This document shows positions 28,057 through 37,356 of a DNA stretch of 47,017 nt, piece after piece. Position numbers and translations under genes: made by a program. Origin of the DNA: Planctomycetota bacterium (GTDB lineage: Bacteria > Planctomycetota > UBA1135); NCBI GenBank assembly GCA_030748415.1, contig JASMMA010000017.1:1-47017 (forward strand). Reading direction: 5' to 3'. The notes beneath the pieces are model-generated. The model ran no database searches. It was given only the letters and a program-made list of their open reading frames with translations, and was not told where the DNA came from. Numbering within the stretch: the stretch's first letter is position 1; the number at the start of each line of letters is the position of its first letter.

Positions 28057-29523
28057 ATGACAACCCCATACTCCGAAGATCGCCTTCAGAAACTCGCGGA
28101 TTTGCGCGCCGCTGGCGTGGATCCTTACCCAGCTTCCCCCCCCTCCCAGCGCGAATGCGCGGCGGAGGTTTTGGCTACCTTTGATGCCCGAGAAGGGGAA
28201 ACAGTCACCGTTTGTGGACGTGTCCTCGGGCGACGGGGTTACGGCAAACTTGCCTTCTTGGATTTGGACGATATCTCTGGGCGGATTCAAGCCGTGATGG
28301 AAAAAGCACTTCTGGATGAGGATAGTTTTTCTCTCCTGAAACAAATGAATCTCGGCGACTTTATTGAAGTCACGGGTGAACTCAAGAAAACTCAAAAGGG
28401 TCAACCTTCTGTTTACGGAACCCGCATGAGGATTCTGAGCAAAGCACTTCTGGACCCTCCAGCAAAGTGGCACGGCATGAATGATGTAGAGCTCCGCGCT
28501 CGCATGCGCTACGTGGATTTATTTGCAAACGAAGGAATCCGGCCCCATTTTCTGAAACGCTCTGCCATTCTCTCTTCCATTCGAGCCACCCTTACGAAAA
28601 ACGCTTACACCGAAGTCGAAACCCCGGTCCTGCATCCTGTTTATGGTGGCGCAAACGCGCGTCCCTTTCATACACACCACAACACATTAGACATGGGGCT
28701 CTATTTGCGGATTGCCCCAGAGCTTTATTTAAAGCGATTGTTGGTCGGCGGCATGGAGCGTGTGTTTGAACTTGCACGCGTTTTCCGAAATGAAGGCATA
28801 TCGAACCGCCACAATCCAGAATTCACGATGTTGGAGTTCTACGAAGCCTATGCGGACTACAGCATCATGGCCGACCGAACGGAACAACTTGTTGTGGATG
28901 CCGCCTGCGCCGCAGGATGCGAGCAAGAAGACGGCACCATCCAAACAACATTCCGCGATGAAACCTTCAACCTGACTCCTCCCTTCAATCGCATTCGTTA
29001 CGCCGATGCGTTTTTGGAACATGTCGGCATTGAGGCCACCAACCGCGAAGCCCTAGCGGAGCGAATTCACTCAGAAGGGATTGATATTTCCGGTGAAGGT
29101 GACTACTTCTGGTGGAAAGCTGTCAACAACTTATTTGAGCGGTTTGTGGAGCCTCAACTTCGGGGCCCTGTTTTCGTCACCCACTATCCAGCCGCCATTT
29201 GTCCACTTGCGAAACCGTCTCCTGAAGACCCAACGTGGGCCGAACGATTTGAATTTTTCTTGGGCGGAATGGAGTTAGCCAACGCATTTTCTGAACTCAA
29301 TGACCCCGAACTCCAACTGGAAAACTTCAAGCGCCAAGTTGAAGATTCCGACGACGAATCTCCAAACGAAATTGACCACGATTATGTTCGCGCCTTAGCT
29401 TACGGCATGCCCCCTGCTGGCGGTTGTGGAATTGGAATTGACCGCCTTGTCATGATTTTGCTAGGTTCAGATTCAATCCGTGATGTCCTGCTTTTCCCTT
29501 TGATGCGCCCTGACGAAGATTGA
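28057..29523 (+). CDS. lysS: lysyl-tRNA synthetase, class II
   Basis: LysS charges tRNA-Lys. The 488-residue product has the N-terminal OB-fold anticodon-binding domain (about 45-150). The class II core follows: motif 2 FRNEGISNRHNPEFTMLEFY and motif 3 GCGIGIDRLVMIL. No Shine-Dalgarno sequence or near -10 hexamer precedes the ATG, which follows a terminator closely. The next gene starts at a TTG overlapping the stop (TTGA), so lysS may be transcribed together with the exporter genes. Confidence 0.96.
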   Translation: MTTPYSEDRLQKLADLRAAGVDPYPASPPSQRECAAEVLATFDAREGETVTVCGRVLGRRGYGKLAFLDLDDISGRIQAVMEKALLDEDSFSLLKQMNLGDFIEVTGELKKTQKGQPSVYGTRMRILSKALLDPPAKWHGMNDVELRARMRYVDLFANEGIRPHFLKRSAILSSIRATLTKNAYTEVETPVLHPVYGGANARPFHTHHNTLDMGLYLRIAPELYLKRLLVGGMERVFELARVFRNEGISNRHNPEFTMLEFYEAYADYSIMADRTEQLVVDAACAAGCEQEDGTIQTTFRDETFNLTPPFNRIRYADAFLEHVGIEATNREALAERIHSEGIDISGEGDYFWWKAVNNLFERFVEPQLRGPVFVTHYPAAICPLAKPSPEDPTWAERFEFFLGGMELANAFSELNDPELQLENFKRQVEDSDDESPNEIDHDYVRALAYGMPPAGGCGIGIDRLVMILLGSDSIRDVLLFPLMRPDED

Positions 29524-30872
29524 TTCGCCTCGCCCTTGCCTACCTTTTCCGCCGACCTGTTCAGGTCCTCGCGGTCATGGGAGTTGCTATTGGGCTTTGT
29601 GCCTTACTAACGGTTAATTCCGTCATGAATGGCCTGATTCAGATTGACCGCGAGGATGCGCGCGGCCCATTGGCGGATCTTCTTCTTATTCCTGCACAAC
29701 CCAACGCAAGCCAAGCCTCTTCTCGTTGGGAAAATTACCAAAAGGCTCTCGCCCAGCTTCAAAGCTCCGATGGGCCCATTGAAGCCGTTTCCCCCCACTT
29801 AATGGCTTATGCCATTCTGGGTCTAAGGGGTGGGGAATCGCTTCTTTCAAGGACCAGCTCTTCGGATGTAAATGGAGTCCAAGTCGTGGGCATTGACCCT
29901 GACCTTGAGCTTCAAACTGGAGGCTTCAAAAGAGCTCTTAAAGATTCCCGTATATATCCAGTTTCGAATGTCGAGAACCCTTTTGAACTTCCAGAAGAGT
30001 CTCCATTCGCTCGACCTGGAATTCTTGTTCCAGACTCATTGGCCCGCGCTCTTGGGTTTCGCTTAGGTGAAACGATTGAACTGGGTGCTTTGCCCCCCCT
30101 TCCTCCTGTTGGCGAGCCTACTCTCTCTGCACATAACGCACGCTTTACGGTTGTTGGAACATTCCGACCTTCGGATTACGAAATGGGAATGGACCGGCTA
30201 TATGTTCAGCGCACAGGGGAAGCAGGACTCCGCTGGAATCTATTAGGTGAACTGGGCCCCAACTTCTCTGAACTCCTCATCGAGCTCAAGGCCGACCAAG
30301 ATCCCGAAACTGCCAAAGCCTCTATTTTGGCGGCACTCCAAAAGGCAAACCTTCCTATTCCTGGTGAAAACCAAGGGGGCGCCCTAGAAACTTGGCAAGA
30401 AAGGCGTTCGACTTACCTTTCCGCCATCGACAACGAACGTCGCGTCACCGCACTTGTGCTTTTCTTTATCGTGATTGTTGCCGCCTTTGGACTTTTCGCC
30501 ACCCTCTCTGCCCTTGTTCGGGAGAAGGTACGAGACTTGGGTGTTCTTTCTGCATTAGGTTGTTCTCCATTCCGGCGCGGAACTTTACTCTTTTCAACAG
30601 GCGCCCTCGGCTCAGCCCTCGGCACGATTCTTGGCTACGGCCTCGCTCGTTGGTTAGCCCAAGGGGACCGACTTGAACGGCTTATGGCTTCACTCGGAAT
30701 CGAAGTTTTCCAGTCAGACCTTTATGTCATCTCTGGCCTCCCCACTTTGTGGATTCCAGAACAAGCCATTTCTTTCGCATGGGCTGCATTCGCTTTAGGT
30801 TGTCTCTTCACTCTTGCGCCTTCCATCCGCGCTCTTCTTTTGTCCCCTGTCGAAGCCCTTCGCTATGAGTGA
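29520..30872 (+). CDS. FtsX/LolC-like ABC transporter permease
   Basis: This is the first permease of a permease-ATPase-permease exporter. The 450-residue product has an N-terminal helix (about 8-35), a large periplasmic domain (about 40-310), and three C-terminal helices with the FtsX-type segment VREKVRDLGVLSALGCSP between the first two. The start is a TTG overlapping the lysS stop. No later start keeps the first helix intact, so I accept it. Its stop overlaps the ATPase start by 8 nt. The layout matches LolC-LolD-LolE, the lipoprotein release system, but MacB-like exporters share it. Confidence 0.85.
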   Translation: MIRLALAYLFRRPVQVLAVMGVAIGLCALLTVNSVMNGLIQIDREDARGPLADLLLIPAQPNASQASSRWENYQKALAQLQSSDGPIEAVSPHLMAYAILGLRGGESLLSRTSSSDVNGVQVVGIDPDLELQTGGFKRALKDSRIYPVSNVENPFELPEESPFARPGILVPDSLARALGFRLGETIELGALPPLPPVGEPTLSAHNARFTVVGTFRPSDYEMGMDRLYVQRTGEAGLRWNLLGELGPNFSELLIELKADQDPETAKASILAALQKANLPIPGENQGGALETWQERRSTYLSAIDNERRVTALVLFFIVIVAAFGLFATLSALVREKVRDLGVLSALGCSPFRRGTLLFSTGALGSALGTILGYGLARWLAQGDRLERLMASLGIEVFQSDLYVISGLPTLWIPEQAISFAWAAFALGCLFTLAPSIRALLLSPVEALRYE

Positions 30873-31581
30873 AGATTCCAAACCCACCTCCAAACCCGCC
30901 CTTCATTGCAAGGAGCTTCACCGCTCTTTTTCTATTGGCCCTTCCCAGCTAGATGTCCTCCGTGGTGTTTCCTTGGAACTTCTTCCAGGACAGGTTGCCT
31001 CACTGCAAGGAGCTTCGGGGTCAGGCAAATCAACTCTACTCCACATCCTTGGGCTACTCGATTCGCCAGACAGGGGCACCCTTGAGATTTCCGGTAAACC
31101 AACCCAGGCTCTAGGACAAGCTCAGCTTGCGCGCCTTCGGGCGGAACACATTGGTTTTGTTTTTCAACAGTTTCAACTCTTGCCTGAGCTGAGCGCCCTT
31201 GAGAATGTGCTCATTCCTCGCAGGCTTGCAACAGGCCTCTCCTGGTTTTCACAACGAAATCAAGAAAAGAAGCGTGCGTTGGAAGTTTTGGAACAGGTTG
31301 GACTTTCGAATCGACTTCGACACCGCCCCTCTCAACTTTCAGGAGGAGAACAACAACGCGTCGCTGTCGCCCGCGCACTTGTCAGCAGACCATCCTTACT
31401 CCTTGCCGATGAACCAACCGGTAACCTAGATTCAAGTACAGGTGCAGAAATATTAGATTTGCTTCTTGCCCTTGCAAAACAAAACAATGCCGCTGTGATG
31501 CTCGCAACTCACAACGAAACAATCGCTCAGCGCTGCAATCTGTCCTGGAATCTTCAAGACGGAGTCCTTTTAGATTCATGA
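30865..31581 (+). CDS. lolD: LolD-like ABC transporter ATP-binding protein
   Basis: This is the ATPase of the exporter. The 238-residue product has Walker [10 protein letters not shown], a Q-loop ([14 protein letters not shown]), signature [15 protein letters not shown] and Walker [14 protein letters not shown], with the switch His in ATHNE. The frame is open from 30814, but the ATG at 30865 overlaps the permease stop by 8 nt and gives the normal family length. The next permease gene overlaps its stop as ATGA. LolD is favoured by the flanking FtsX-type permeases, although macrolide-type exporters (MacB/YknY) have a near-identical ATPase. Confidence 0.88.
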   Translation: MSEDSKPTSKPALHCKELHRSFSIGPSQLDVLRGVSLELLPGQVASLQGASGSGKSTLLHILGLLDSPDRGTLEISGKPTQALGQAQLARLRAEHIGFVFQQFQLLPELSALENVLIPRRLATGLSWFSQRNQEKKRALEVLEQVGLSNRLRHRPSQLSGGEQQRVAVARALVSRPSLLLADEPTGNLDSSTGAEILDLLLALAKQNNAAVMLATHNETIAQRCNLSWNLQDGVLLDS

Positions 31582-32780
31582 GCCTTTTGCATCTTGCATG
31601 GCATTACGCGCGGAGCCGTTCGCTCCTTGCAATGTCTGCACTTGCGATCGCTCTTGGTGTGGGAGTGCTCTTCACGGTTCAATCCGTTGTAAATGGCTAT
31701 CTCGCCGAAGTCGAACGCACTTTAAGAGAACACTCAGGAGATGTCATTGTCCACTCCATCCCTAAACAACTGGAGCAAGTCGGTAGCTTAGAGGACTACC
31801 TTCAAACTCTTCTAGGCCTCGAATCTGTTCACCAACTAGAAACACGACTCAATTGGTTTGGCCTCGTGGGCCGACGAGGTTCTGCAACTCACGCAGACCC
31901 ACGCTCCCCCGATTTGACAGGAATGCTCCTCATTGGGACCGATTATGTTCCCCCCAACAAGATTAGGCTCGGAGAAGCCTCCGCTAAGAGGCTTGCCTGC
32001 AATGATGGAGACCAAGTCGATGCGGTCTCATTCCGCACCGGAAACTCCGGAAGACCAACCATTTCAAGCCGAGGCTTTGAGGTTTCGGACACTTTTACGA
32101 CTGGCCGTTGGGATTTGGACATGGACCGGGCCCTTGTTTCACGTCTTGACTTAGCTGATTGGACTGAACATCACTCGGGTTGGTCCGAAATCCTCCTCCG
32201 AGGGAAGCCTGGCGTTGAGCCCTACGAACTAGCTGAGCAAGCATCCCTCGCCCTAAAGGATGCAGGGCTCTCTGCTCCTTTTGCTGGCCAAGTCACGACT
32301 TGGCGTCAGGCGGGCGGTAACTTTTTAAGGGCCGTTGAAAGTCAAAGGGGAATCCTTCAAACCGTTTTCTTTTTAGTTGTTTTAGTCGCCGCTTACCAAC
32401 TGGTCGCCACCCTCACTCTCACTGTCTCTGAAAAGCGGCGAGATATTGGAGTTTTGGGCGCCTTAGGCGCGACCCCAAAAAGAATCGTTAGTTTCTTTTT
32501 ATTCTTAGGCCTCCTTATTGCCTGCCTCGGTTCTCTTCTGGGGATTGCCCTAGGGCTTTGGCTCACTCACAATCTCCGCACCGTCGAGTCTTGGTTCTCT
32601 GGCGGCGAGCCCGTTTTCACTGCAGAAATTTACAAGTTTGAAGAGATTCCCATTGCGATTGAACCTATTTCTGTTTTAACTTTGGTTTGTGCCACCCTTT
32701 CTGCAGCCCTCCTCTTTTCCTTTATTCCCGCTTGGCGTGCTGCCCGCCTTCCAGTTATTCGAGCCATTTGGCGACGCTAG
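31578..32780 (+). CDS. FtsX/LolE-like ABC transporter permease
   Basis: This is the second permease of the exporter. The 400-residue product has an N-terminal helix (about 12-40), a periplasmic domain (about 45-255) and three C-terminal helices carrying SEKRRDIGVLGALGATPKRI, the FtsX coupling segment. It is coupled to the ATPase gene through an ATGA overlap. Its TAG stop shares the palindrome CTAG with the stop of the convergent dnaE2, a 4-nt overlap. With two related but distinct permeases, the complex is probably heteromeric, as in LolCDE. Confidence 0.85.
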   Translation: MSLLHLAWHYARSRSLLAMSALAIALGVGVLFTVQSVVNGYLAEVERTLREHSGDVIVHSIPKQLEQVGSLEDYLQTLLGLESVHQLETRLNWFGLVGRRGSATHADPRSPDLTGMLLIGTDYVPPNKIRLGEASAKRLACNDGDQVDAVSFRTGNSGRPTISSRGFEVSDTFTTGRWDLDMDRALVSRLDLADWTEHHSGWSEILLRGKPGVEPYELAEQASLALKDAGLSAPFAGQVTTWRQAGGNFLRAVESQRGILQTVFFLVVLVAAYQLVATLTLTVSEKRRDIGVLGALGATPKRIVSFFLFLGLLIACLGSLLGIALGLWLTHNLRTVESWFSGGEPVFTAEIYKFEEIPIAIEPISVLTLVCATLSAALLFSFIPAWRAARLPVIRAIWRR

Positions 32781-35700
32781 GCCTGCTCCAATAAGCGCAA
32801 ATCTCCGACTTCAACCGTGATGGCTCCATGCTCGTCGCGAGGAATTCCCGTAATTAAATAGGGCCCTTGTGTCAGGGTCCAAGGTGCAAGCCGTTTATAT
32901 TCATTCGGCCACATGACCGTTTCATAAATGGATGTGGTGTCTTCAAAAGAAAGGAAAAGCATTGGCTTTCCACTTCGTGTTCGAACAGGCTTCTGGGTAA
33001 CTTGCCAACCAACCAAACGCACATGTTTCCCTAAGTGCTTGGGGATTTCTCGGCTTGGTAAAACATTTGCCTCTCGAATCGACTGCTGATAGAGCACAAG
33101 TGGATGAGCACTAACCAAAAAACCCAACGCATCCCACTCTTGAAGGAGTTGAGTACGGCGATCGTAGTCCGGGGCGACTGGAGGCCGTCGCAAGGTCAAA
33201 CTGGGCGTTTTGGATTGTTGAGCGAACAAAGAATTCTCTTCGTAGAAAATGTTCCCTCTCCGGCGGCTCCATAAAGCAGCCATTCGCATGCGCTCGGGAC
33301 GATTGAGAGAATCCTTCATCGTGTCTAGGGCTCCCGAACGAACAAGGGCCTCCAGCTCTTTGGGATGTGGCTTTAGATGCTCGCAAAACTCTTCTTGGGT
33401 TTTCCAAGCACCTCGTTGTTTTCTCGTATTCAAAATGCGCTGAACCAAAGTCGAGGAAAGCGATTCAATTTCCTCCAGGCCAACGCGAATTTCTCCTGCA
33501 CCTCCTGAAAATCCCTCCTCTGATTGATTCACACAAGGAAGCTGTAGCCGGAGCCCCATTCGACGCGCCTCTTCGATATAGGCAAAGGTGGAGTAAAAGC
33601 CTCCATGGTTTCGCAAAACTGCCGCCATGAATTCGGCGGGGAAATGCGCGCGCAACCAGGCTGAACGAAAAGAAACCGTTGCATAACTTGCCGAATGTGC
33701 CTTGCAGAACGAATAACCAGAAAACGACTCGATTTGTCGCCAAAGCTCTTCAACTGTGTCCAAGTTCATTCCCTTCTCTAGAGCACCTTCTACAAAACGC
33801 TCTCCCCACTCCTCCAATCGCCGCCAAGCTCGTTTTTTACTCATGGAGCGGCGAAGCTGGTCGGCGGTAGCAGCATCAAAGCCAGCAATGGCCTCAGAGA
33901 CTTTCATGACATCTTCCTGGTAGGTCATAACTCCGTAGGTCCCTTCCAAAAGTTGTCGCATTGCAGGGTGTAAATACCACTCGTCCAAATGCGAACCTGC
34001 ATTTTTTCGAACCTCGTGGTGCCGATCAATGTATGCGCGCATCATGCCTGACTGAGAAATTCCTGGCCGAATGATGGAGGAAGCCGCCACAAGCGTTTCA
34101 AAGTTCCCGCAATTAAGTTTCTGCAAAAGCCCACGCATACTCGGCGATTCCACGTAAAAACAACCCATCGTGTCGCCTCGTTCCATCAACTTGCAAGTTG
34201 CGGTATCTTGCTCCGGCACGACGCGCGAAAAATCTACTGCCAACCCCGTATTCTTTTTCACCATGGAGGAAGCATCCCGAACAACCGCAAGTCCCCGGTT
34301 TCCAAGAAGGTCAATCTTCAAGAGTCCAGCATCTTCAATGGAATACATATCCCACTGAGTCACAGTTAGTGGCCCCCGTTGGGTGCTTTTCTTCGCGTTT
34401 TGAAGGGGTAGGAAATCCGTCAAAGGCCCCGGAGCGAGAACGGTGCCCCCTGGATGTACTCCCGTGTGCCGAGGGAAGCCATCTAATGCAGTCGCCTCTT
34501 CAAAAATCGTTTTCCAAGGCTCTGCGTCAGGAACATGCCTGAGTCGGCGGGAAAGGGCTCGAGTCACTTCACTAATTTCTCGAGGCGGCACCCCCATGAC
34601 TTTGGCAATTTCGCGGACAGCCCCCCGCGTTGCAAAAGTGTTATGCGTAGAGATTAAGGCGAGTCGGTCTTGCCCCCATCGAGTGAGCGCATAATCCAAA
34701 ACACGGTCCCGTTCATCCCATGCAAAATCTAAATCCACATCTGGGAAATCGCTGCGGCCGCGATTCATAAACCGCTCAAAGTAAAGGCCATGCTTGAGAG
34801 GATCCACATGTGTGAACCCTAATAGCCAAGAAACCAAGCTGTTCGCAGCAGAACCACGGCCGCAGCACTGAATCCCCTGGCCACGGGCCCACTGCACGAG
34901 ATCGGCCACAACTAAAAAGTAATCTGAAAATTCCAGTTCTTCAATCAAGCTCAGCTCGCGCAGAAGCTGAGCTCGATATCGCTCTAAAGGAATCTCTAAA
35001 GCCTTCCCGGAACGCCCCAGTCGCCTTCGTCTCCAGCCCCTTTGGCATAGCCGCGCCAAATGCGCTGTTGCAGAGCGGCCGCCAGGAACAGGGAACCGCG
35101 GGCGCCTCTTTTCTTTCAAGGGAATCCGAAACTCTGCCCGTTCGGCCAACTCTGCCGCTGCTCGCCAAGCCTCTTCCGGATAAGCGTGAAAGGTGTGTGT
35201 TTCTTTTTGACTTTTGAGATACGCTTGCTTCCCGGCAAGGTCTTGTGAACGCAGCTTCGAAACCGTGGTGTTTTTTCCAATTGCAACCAGAAGTTGGTGC
35301 CGTTTCCAATCCTCTTTGCGAGCTGCAACGATTTCAGGTGCCGCAATCAAAGTGAAGCCCGACCTTTCGGCGCACTCCCAAGTCGTAGCCCAGCATTCTT
35401 GGCCTGGATTTCGCTTCTGAATCCCCCTCAGAAAATCCGCGTCTGCACTTAAAACAGAAATTCCAGCGACCTCTTCAGAAACTCTGCGCGTAAGACCCCA
35501 TTCGCGCTCTTCGACGGGAGTGCTCATCCAATGAGTGCTCAATCGACACAACCCGCCCCAACCCGCCTCGTTGAGAGCAATCAAATGTGCCGGCCCAAGG
35601 CGAACGCCAAACACGGGCCGAATCCCTTCTGCTTCGCACGCCTTTTGGAAAGGAACGGCTCCCCAAATCCCCCCAAAGTCCGCCATGCCCAAAGCTCGCA

Positions 35701-35797
35701 CCCCAAGTTCAGCAGCCCGGACTGCAAGCTCTTCAACTCCGGCCGCCCCGTAGTGAAAACTCCACGGGGTGCGCACATTCAGATAGGCGAGACTCAT
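32777..35797 (-). CDS. dnaE2: error-prone DNA polymerase III alpha-type subunit (DnaE2/ImuC)
   Basis: DnaE2 is the C-family polymerase of inducible translesion synthesis. The 1006-residue product fits the shorter DnaE2 class. The N-terminal PHP domain has lost its metal histidines (the segment reads YLNVRTPWSFHYG, then MADFGG). The catalytic aspartates lie in PDVDLDF near residue 350, with a third in LKIDLLGNRG. Thumb, fingers, helix-hairpin-helix and a C-terminal OB fold (GWQVTQKPVRTRSGKPMLFL) follow. The start overlaps the dinB stop as ATGA. Being last in the lexA cassette strongly supports an SOS role rather than the replicative one. Confidence 0.92.
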   Translation of the reverse strand: MSLAYLNVRTPWSFHYGAAGVEELAVRAAELGVRALGMADFGGIWGAVPFQKACEAEGIRPVFGVRLGPAHLIALNEAGWGGLCRLSTHWMSTPVEEREWGLTRRVSEEVAGISVLSADADFLRGIQKRNPGQECWATTWECAERSGFTLIAAPEIVAARKEDWKRHQLLVAIGKNTTVSKLRSQDLAGKQAYLKSQKETHTFHAYPEEAWRAAAELAERAEFRIPLKEKRRPRFPVPGGRSATAHLARLCQRGWRRRRLGRSGKALEIPLERYRAQLLRELSLIEELEFSDYFLVVADLVQWARGQGIQCCGRGSAANSLVSWLLGFTHVDPLKHGLYFERFMNRGRSDFPDVDLDFAWDERDRVLDYALTRWGQDRLALISTHNTFATRGAVREIAKVMGVPPREISEVTRALSRRLRHVPDAEPWKTIFEEATALDGFPRHTGVHPGGTVLAPGPLTDFLPLQNAKKSTQRGPLTVTQWDMYSIEDAGLLKIDLLGNRGLAVVRDASSMVKKNTGLAVDFSRVVPEQDTATCKLMERGDTMGCFYVESPSMRGLLQKLNCGNFETLVAASSIIRPGISQSGMMRAYIDRHHEVRKNAGSHLDEWYLHPAMRQLLEGTYGVMTYQEDVMKVSEAIAGFDAATADQLRRSMSKKRAWRRLEEWGERFVEGALEKGMNLDTVEELWRQIESFSGYSFCKAHSASYATVSFRSAWLRAHFPAEFMAAVLRNHGGFYSTFAYIEEARRMGLRLQLPCVNQSEEGFSGGAGEIRVGLEEIESLSSTLVQRILNTRKQRGAWKTQEEFCEHLKPHPKELEALVRSGALDTMKDSLNRPERMRMAALWSRRRGNIFYEENSLFAQQSKTPSLTLRRPPVAPDYDRRTQLLQEWDALGFLVSAHPLVLYQQSIREANVLPSREIPKHLGKHVRLVGWQVTQKPVRTRSGKPMLFLSFEDTTSIYETVMWPNEYKRLAPWTLTQGPYLITGIPRDEHGAITVEVGDLRLLEQA

Positions 35798-36978
35798 CCC
35801 CGAGAAGACAGTCGCGCCGCTTCGCCCGTCTGGACAGACTTTTCGCCGTATCGGTCGCGAATGGAGTCCAAGGCATGTACCAAAGAGCGCTCACGGCCTC
35901 TTTGAGGTTCATGCAGACTTCCTTGCCAAAACCCCCGACAAAGTCCCCCCAAGCGAACACCCAAGAGGCGGACGAGTGTCCGCCGAGTTTGCATGCGGTG
36001 CAAGAGTTCCAAAGCGGGCTCCAAAAGTTCCGCATCATGGTCGGTGGCAAGAGGCAAGGTGAAATCTCGAGATACCGTGACAAAATCAGCCCACCGCAAG
36101 CGAATGCTCACCTTTCGTGCAAGCAAAGATTTTTTACGTAATCGTCGAGTCGCCGCACTCAATAAAACTTGAAGCTTTGCGCGCAAAAAGGCGTCGTCTC
36201 CGACATCCTCTGGAAAAGTCTCCTCGTGACCAATACTCTTCTCTTGTGGACGCTCCCACGGTGGCAGAACGGGAGTATCGTCTTGCCCGCGGGCTCTGCG
36301 TTGTAAAGCTGGGCCGTAAGAACCAAAAACTTCTTCCAAGAACCAAGCCTCTGTGTTCGCCACAGCACCCAGCTTGGGAAGATTGAAATCTAGCAGTTTC
36401 TTTTCAGTAACAGGCCCCACCCCGGGAAGAGTTTTGACAGGCAAAGGAGCCAAAAATCGGGCCTCTTGGCCTGGGCGGACATCAAAGAGGCCCTGGGGTT
36501 TTGCAAAAGCGGAGGCGACTTTTGAAACTAAGCGGTTTTCTGAGACGCCTACGGTCAAATCTAATCTCAATCGCTCTCGGACTTCTTTGCGCATCTTTTC
36601 AGCAGCGTCCAGAGTTCGGCCAATCGCGAGCCCCGTCCCGGTCATATCTAAGTAAGCCTCGTCAACGGAGACTTTTTCAACAATCGGTGTAAAGTTACCC
36701 AGAATCCCAAAAACTGCTCGAGAAGCGCGCGAATACATACCGTGGCTACCATGCACACGTACAAGGTCTGGGCATAAACGCAATGCTTGTGCCATCGGCA
36801 TGGCAGAGTGAATCCCAAAGGAACGGGCTTCATAGCTTGCAGCTGCAACAACCCCTCTTTTTTCTGGTGCGCCCCCAACGACAACGGGTAAGCCATTCAA
36901 ACTTGGGTTTAAAACGCGCTCGACGGCAACAAAGAAGGCGTCCAAGTCCACATGGAGGACGGAACGCGAACGACTCAT
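35794..36978 (-). CDS. dinB: Y-family DNA polymerase (DinB/Pol IV type), catalytic residues present
   Basis: This is a Y-family translesion polymerase. In the 394-residue product the catalytic carboxylates are all in place: Asp11 in HVDLDAFF and Asp106-Glu107 in SVDEAYLD. A YEARSFGI segment, the helix-hairpin-helix LPGVGPVTEKKL and a little-finger domain follow. The tail has QGSLH (a possible weak clamp motif) and LVHALDSIRDRYG, a tail type shared with UmuC and ImuB. In the standard imuA-imuB-dnaE2 cassette the ImuB protein is catalytically dead, so an intact enzyme here is notable. It starts 4 nt after the UmuD-like stop and overlaps dnaE2 by 4 nt. Confidence 0.93.
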   Translation of the reverse strand: MSRSRSVLHVDLDAFFVAVERVLNPSLNGLPVVVGGAPEKRGVVAAASYEARSFGIHSAMPMAQALRLCPDLVRVHGSHGMYSRASRAVFGILGNFTPIVEKVSVDEAYLDMTGTGLAIGRTLDAAEKMRKEVRERLRLDLTVGVSENRLVSKVASAFAKPQGLFDVRPGQEARFLAPLPVKTLPGVGPVTEKKLLDFNLPKLGAVANTEAWFLEEVFGSYGPALQRRARGQDDTPVLPPWERPQEKSIGHEETFPEDVGDDAFLRAKLQVLLSAATRRLRKKSLLARKVSIRLRWADFVTVSRDFTLPLATDHDAELLEPALELLHRMQTRRTLVRLLGVRLGGLCRGFWQGSLHEPQRGRERSLVHALDSIRDRYGEKSVQTGEAARLSSRG

Positions 36979-36982
36979 CTGC

Positions 36983-37351
36983 TTATGGAGTCTCTTTGGC
37001 CTGGCGCAAACGCCCGACGACTACACCTCGAACTCGCGGGACAGGCTCAGCATCGAGGGTTGGTGTGGAGAAACCCGCAACAGCGGCAAGTGAAAAATCT
37101 TCTTGTACGCGAGCCAAGGCCAAGGAAGTTGCAGCGCCCGTCCACCAAACAACCAGGTCGCCAGGCTCGGCATCTGGTCGAGAACTCACCGCCAATAAAT
37201 CTCCGCTCTGAAATCCTTCCGAGTCCGCGCTCGGCTGGTGCAAACTCAAGAAAAAAGTTGCTGAGGAGTCATCATCCACAAAACTTCCCCCAGCAAATTG
37301 CGCAGCTTTTCCGGATGTTCGTGCGTACTTCAAAAATGGTTTCATGTTCAT
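36983..37351 (-). CDS. UmuD'-like protein without the dyad lysine
   Basis: The product is about 122 residues, the size of processed UmuD' rather than full UmuD. SATFFLSLHQPSADSEGFQSGD aligns without gaps to the UmuD stretch that starts SATYFV and ends at DGD; the catalytic Ser falls on the Ser at codon 37229-37231. The rest follows the S24 fold (PGDLVVWW, then RVRGVVVGRLRQ). The lysine of the Ser-Lys dyad is missing: the matching strand reads SLALARV. There is no Ala-Gly or Cys-Gly cleavage arm. The frame starts at 37366, inside lexA; ATGs at 37351 or 37345 are likelier starts. The position before a Y-family polymerase supports the UmuD role. Confidence 0.7.
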   Translation of the reverse strand: MNMKPFLKYARTSGKAAQFAGGSFVDDDSSATFFLSLHQPSADSEGFQSGDLLAVSSRPDAEPGDLVVWWTGAATSLALARVQEDFSLAAVAGFSTPTLDAEPVPRVRGVVVGRLRQAKETP

Positions 37352-37356
37352 TTCTC

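Noticed and set aside
35587-36141. 184-codon plus-strand frame across the dinB-dnaE2 junction
   Set aside because: It is an antisense shadow of two well-supported genes and has no family features.
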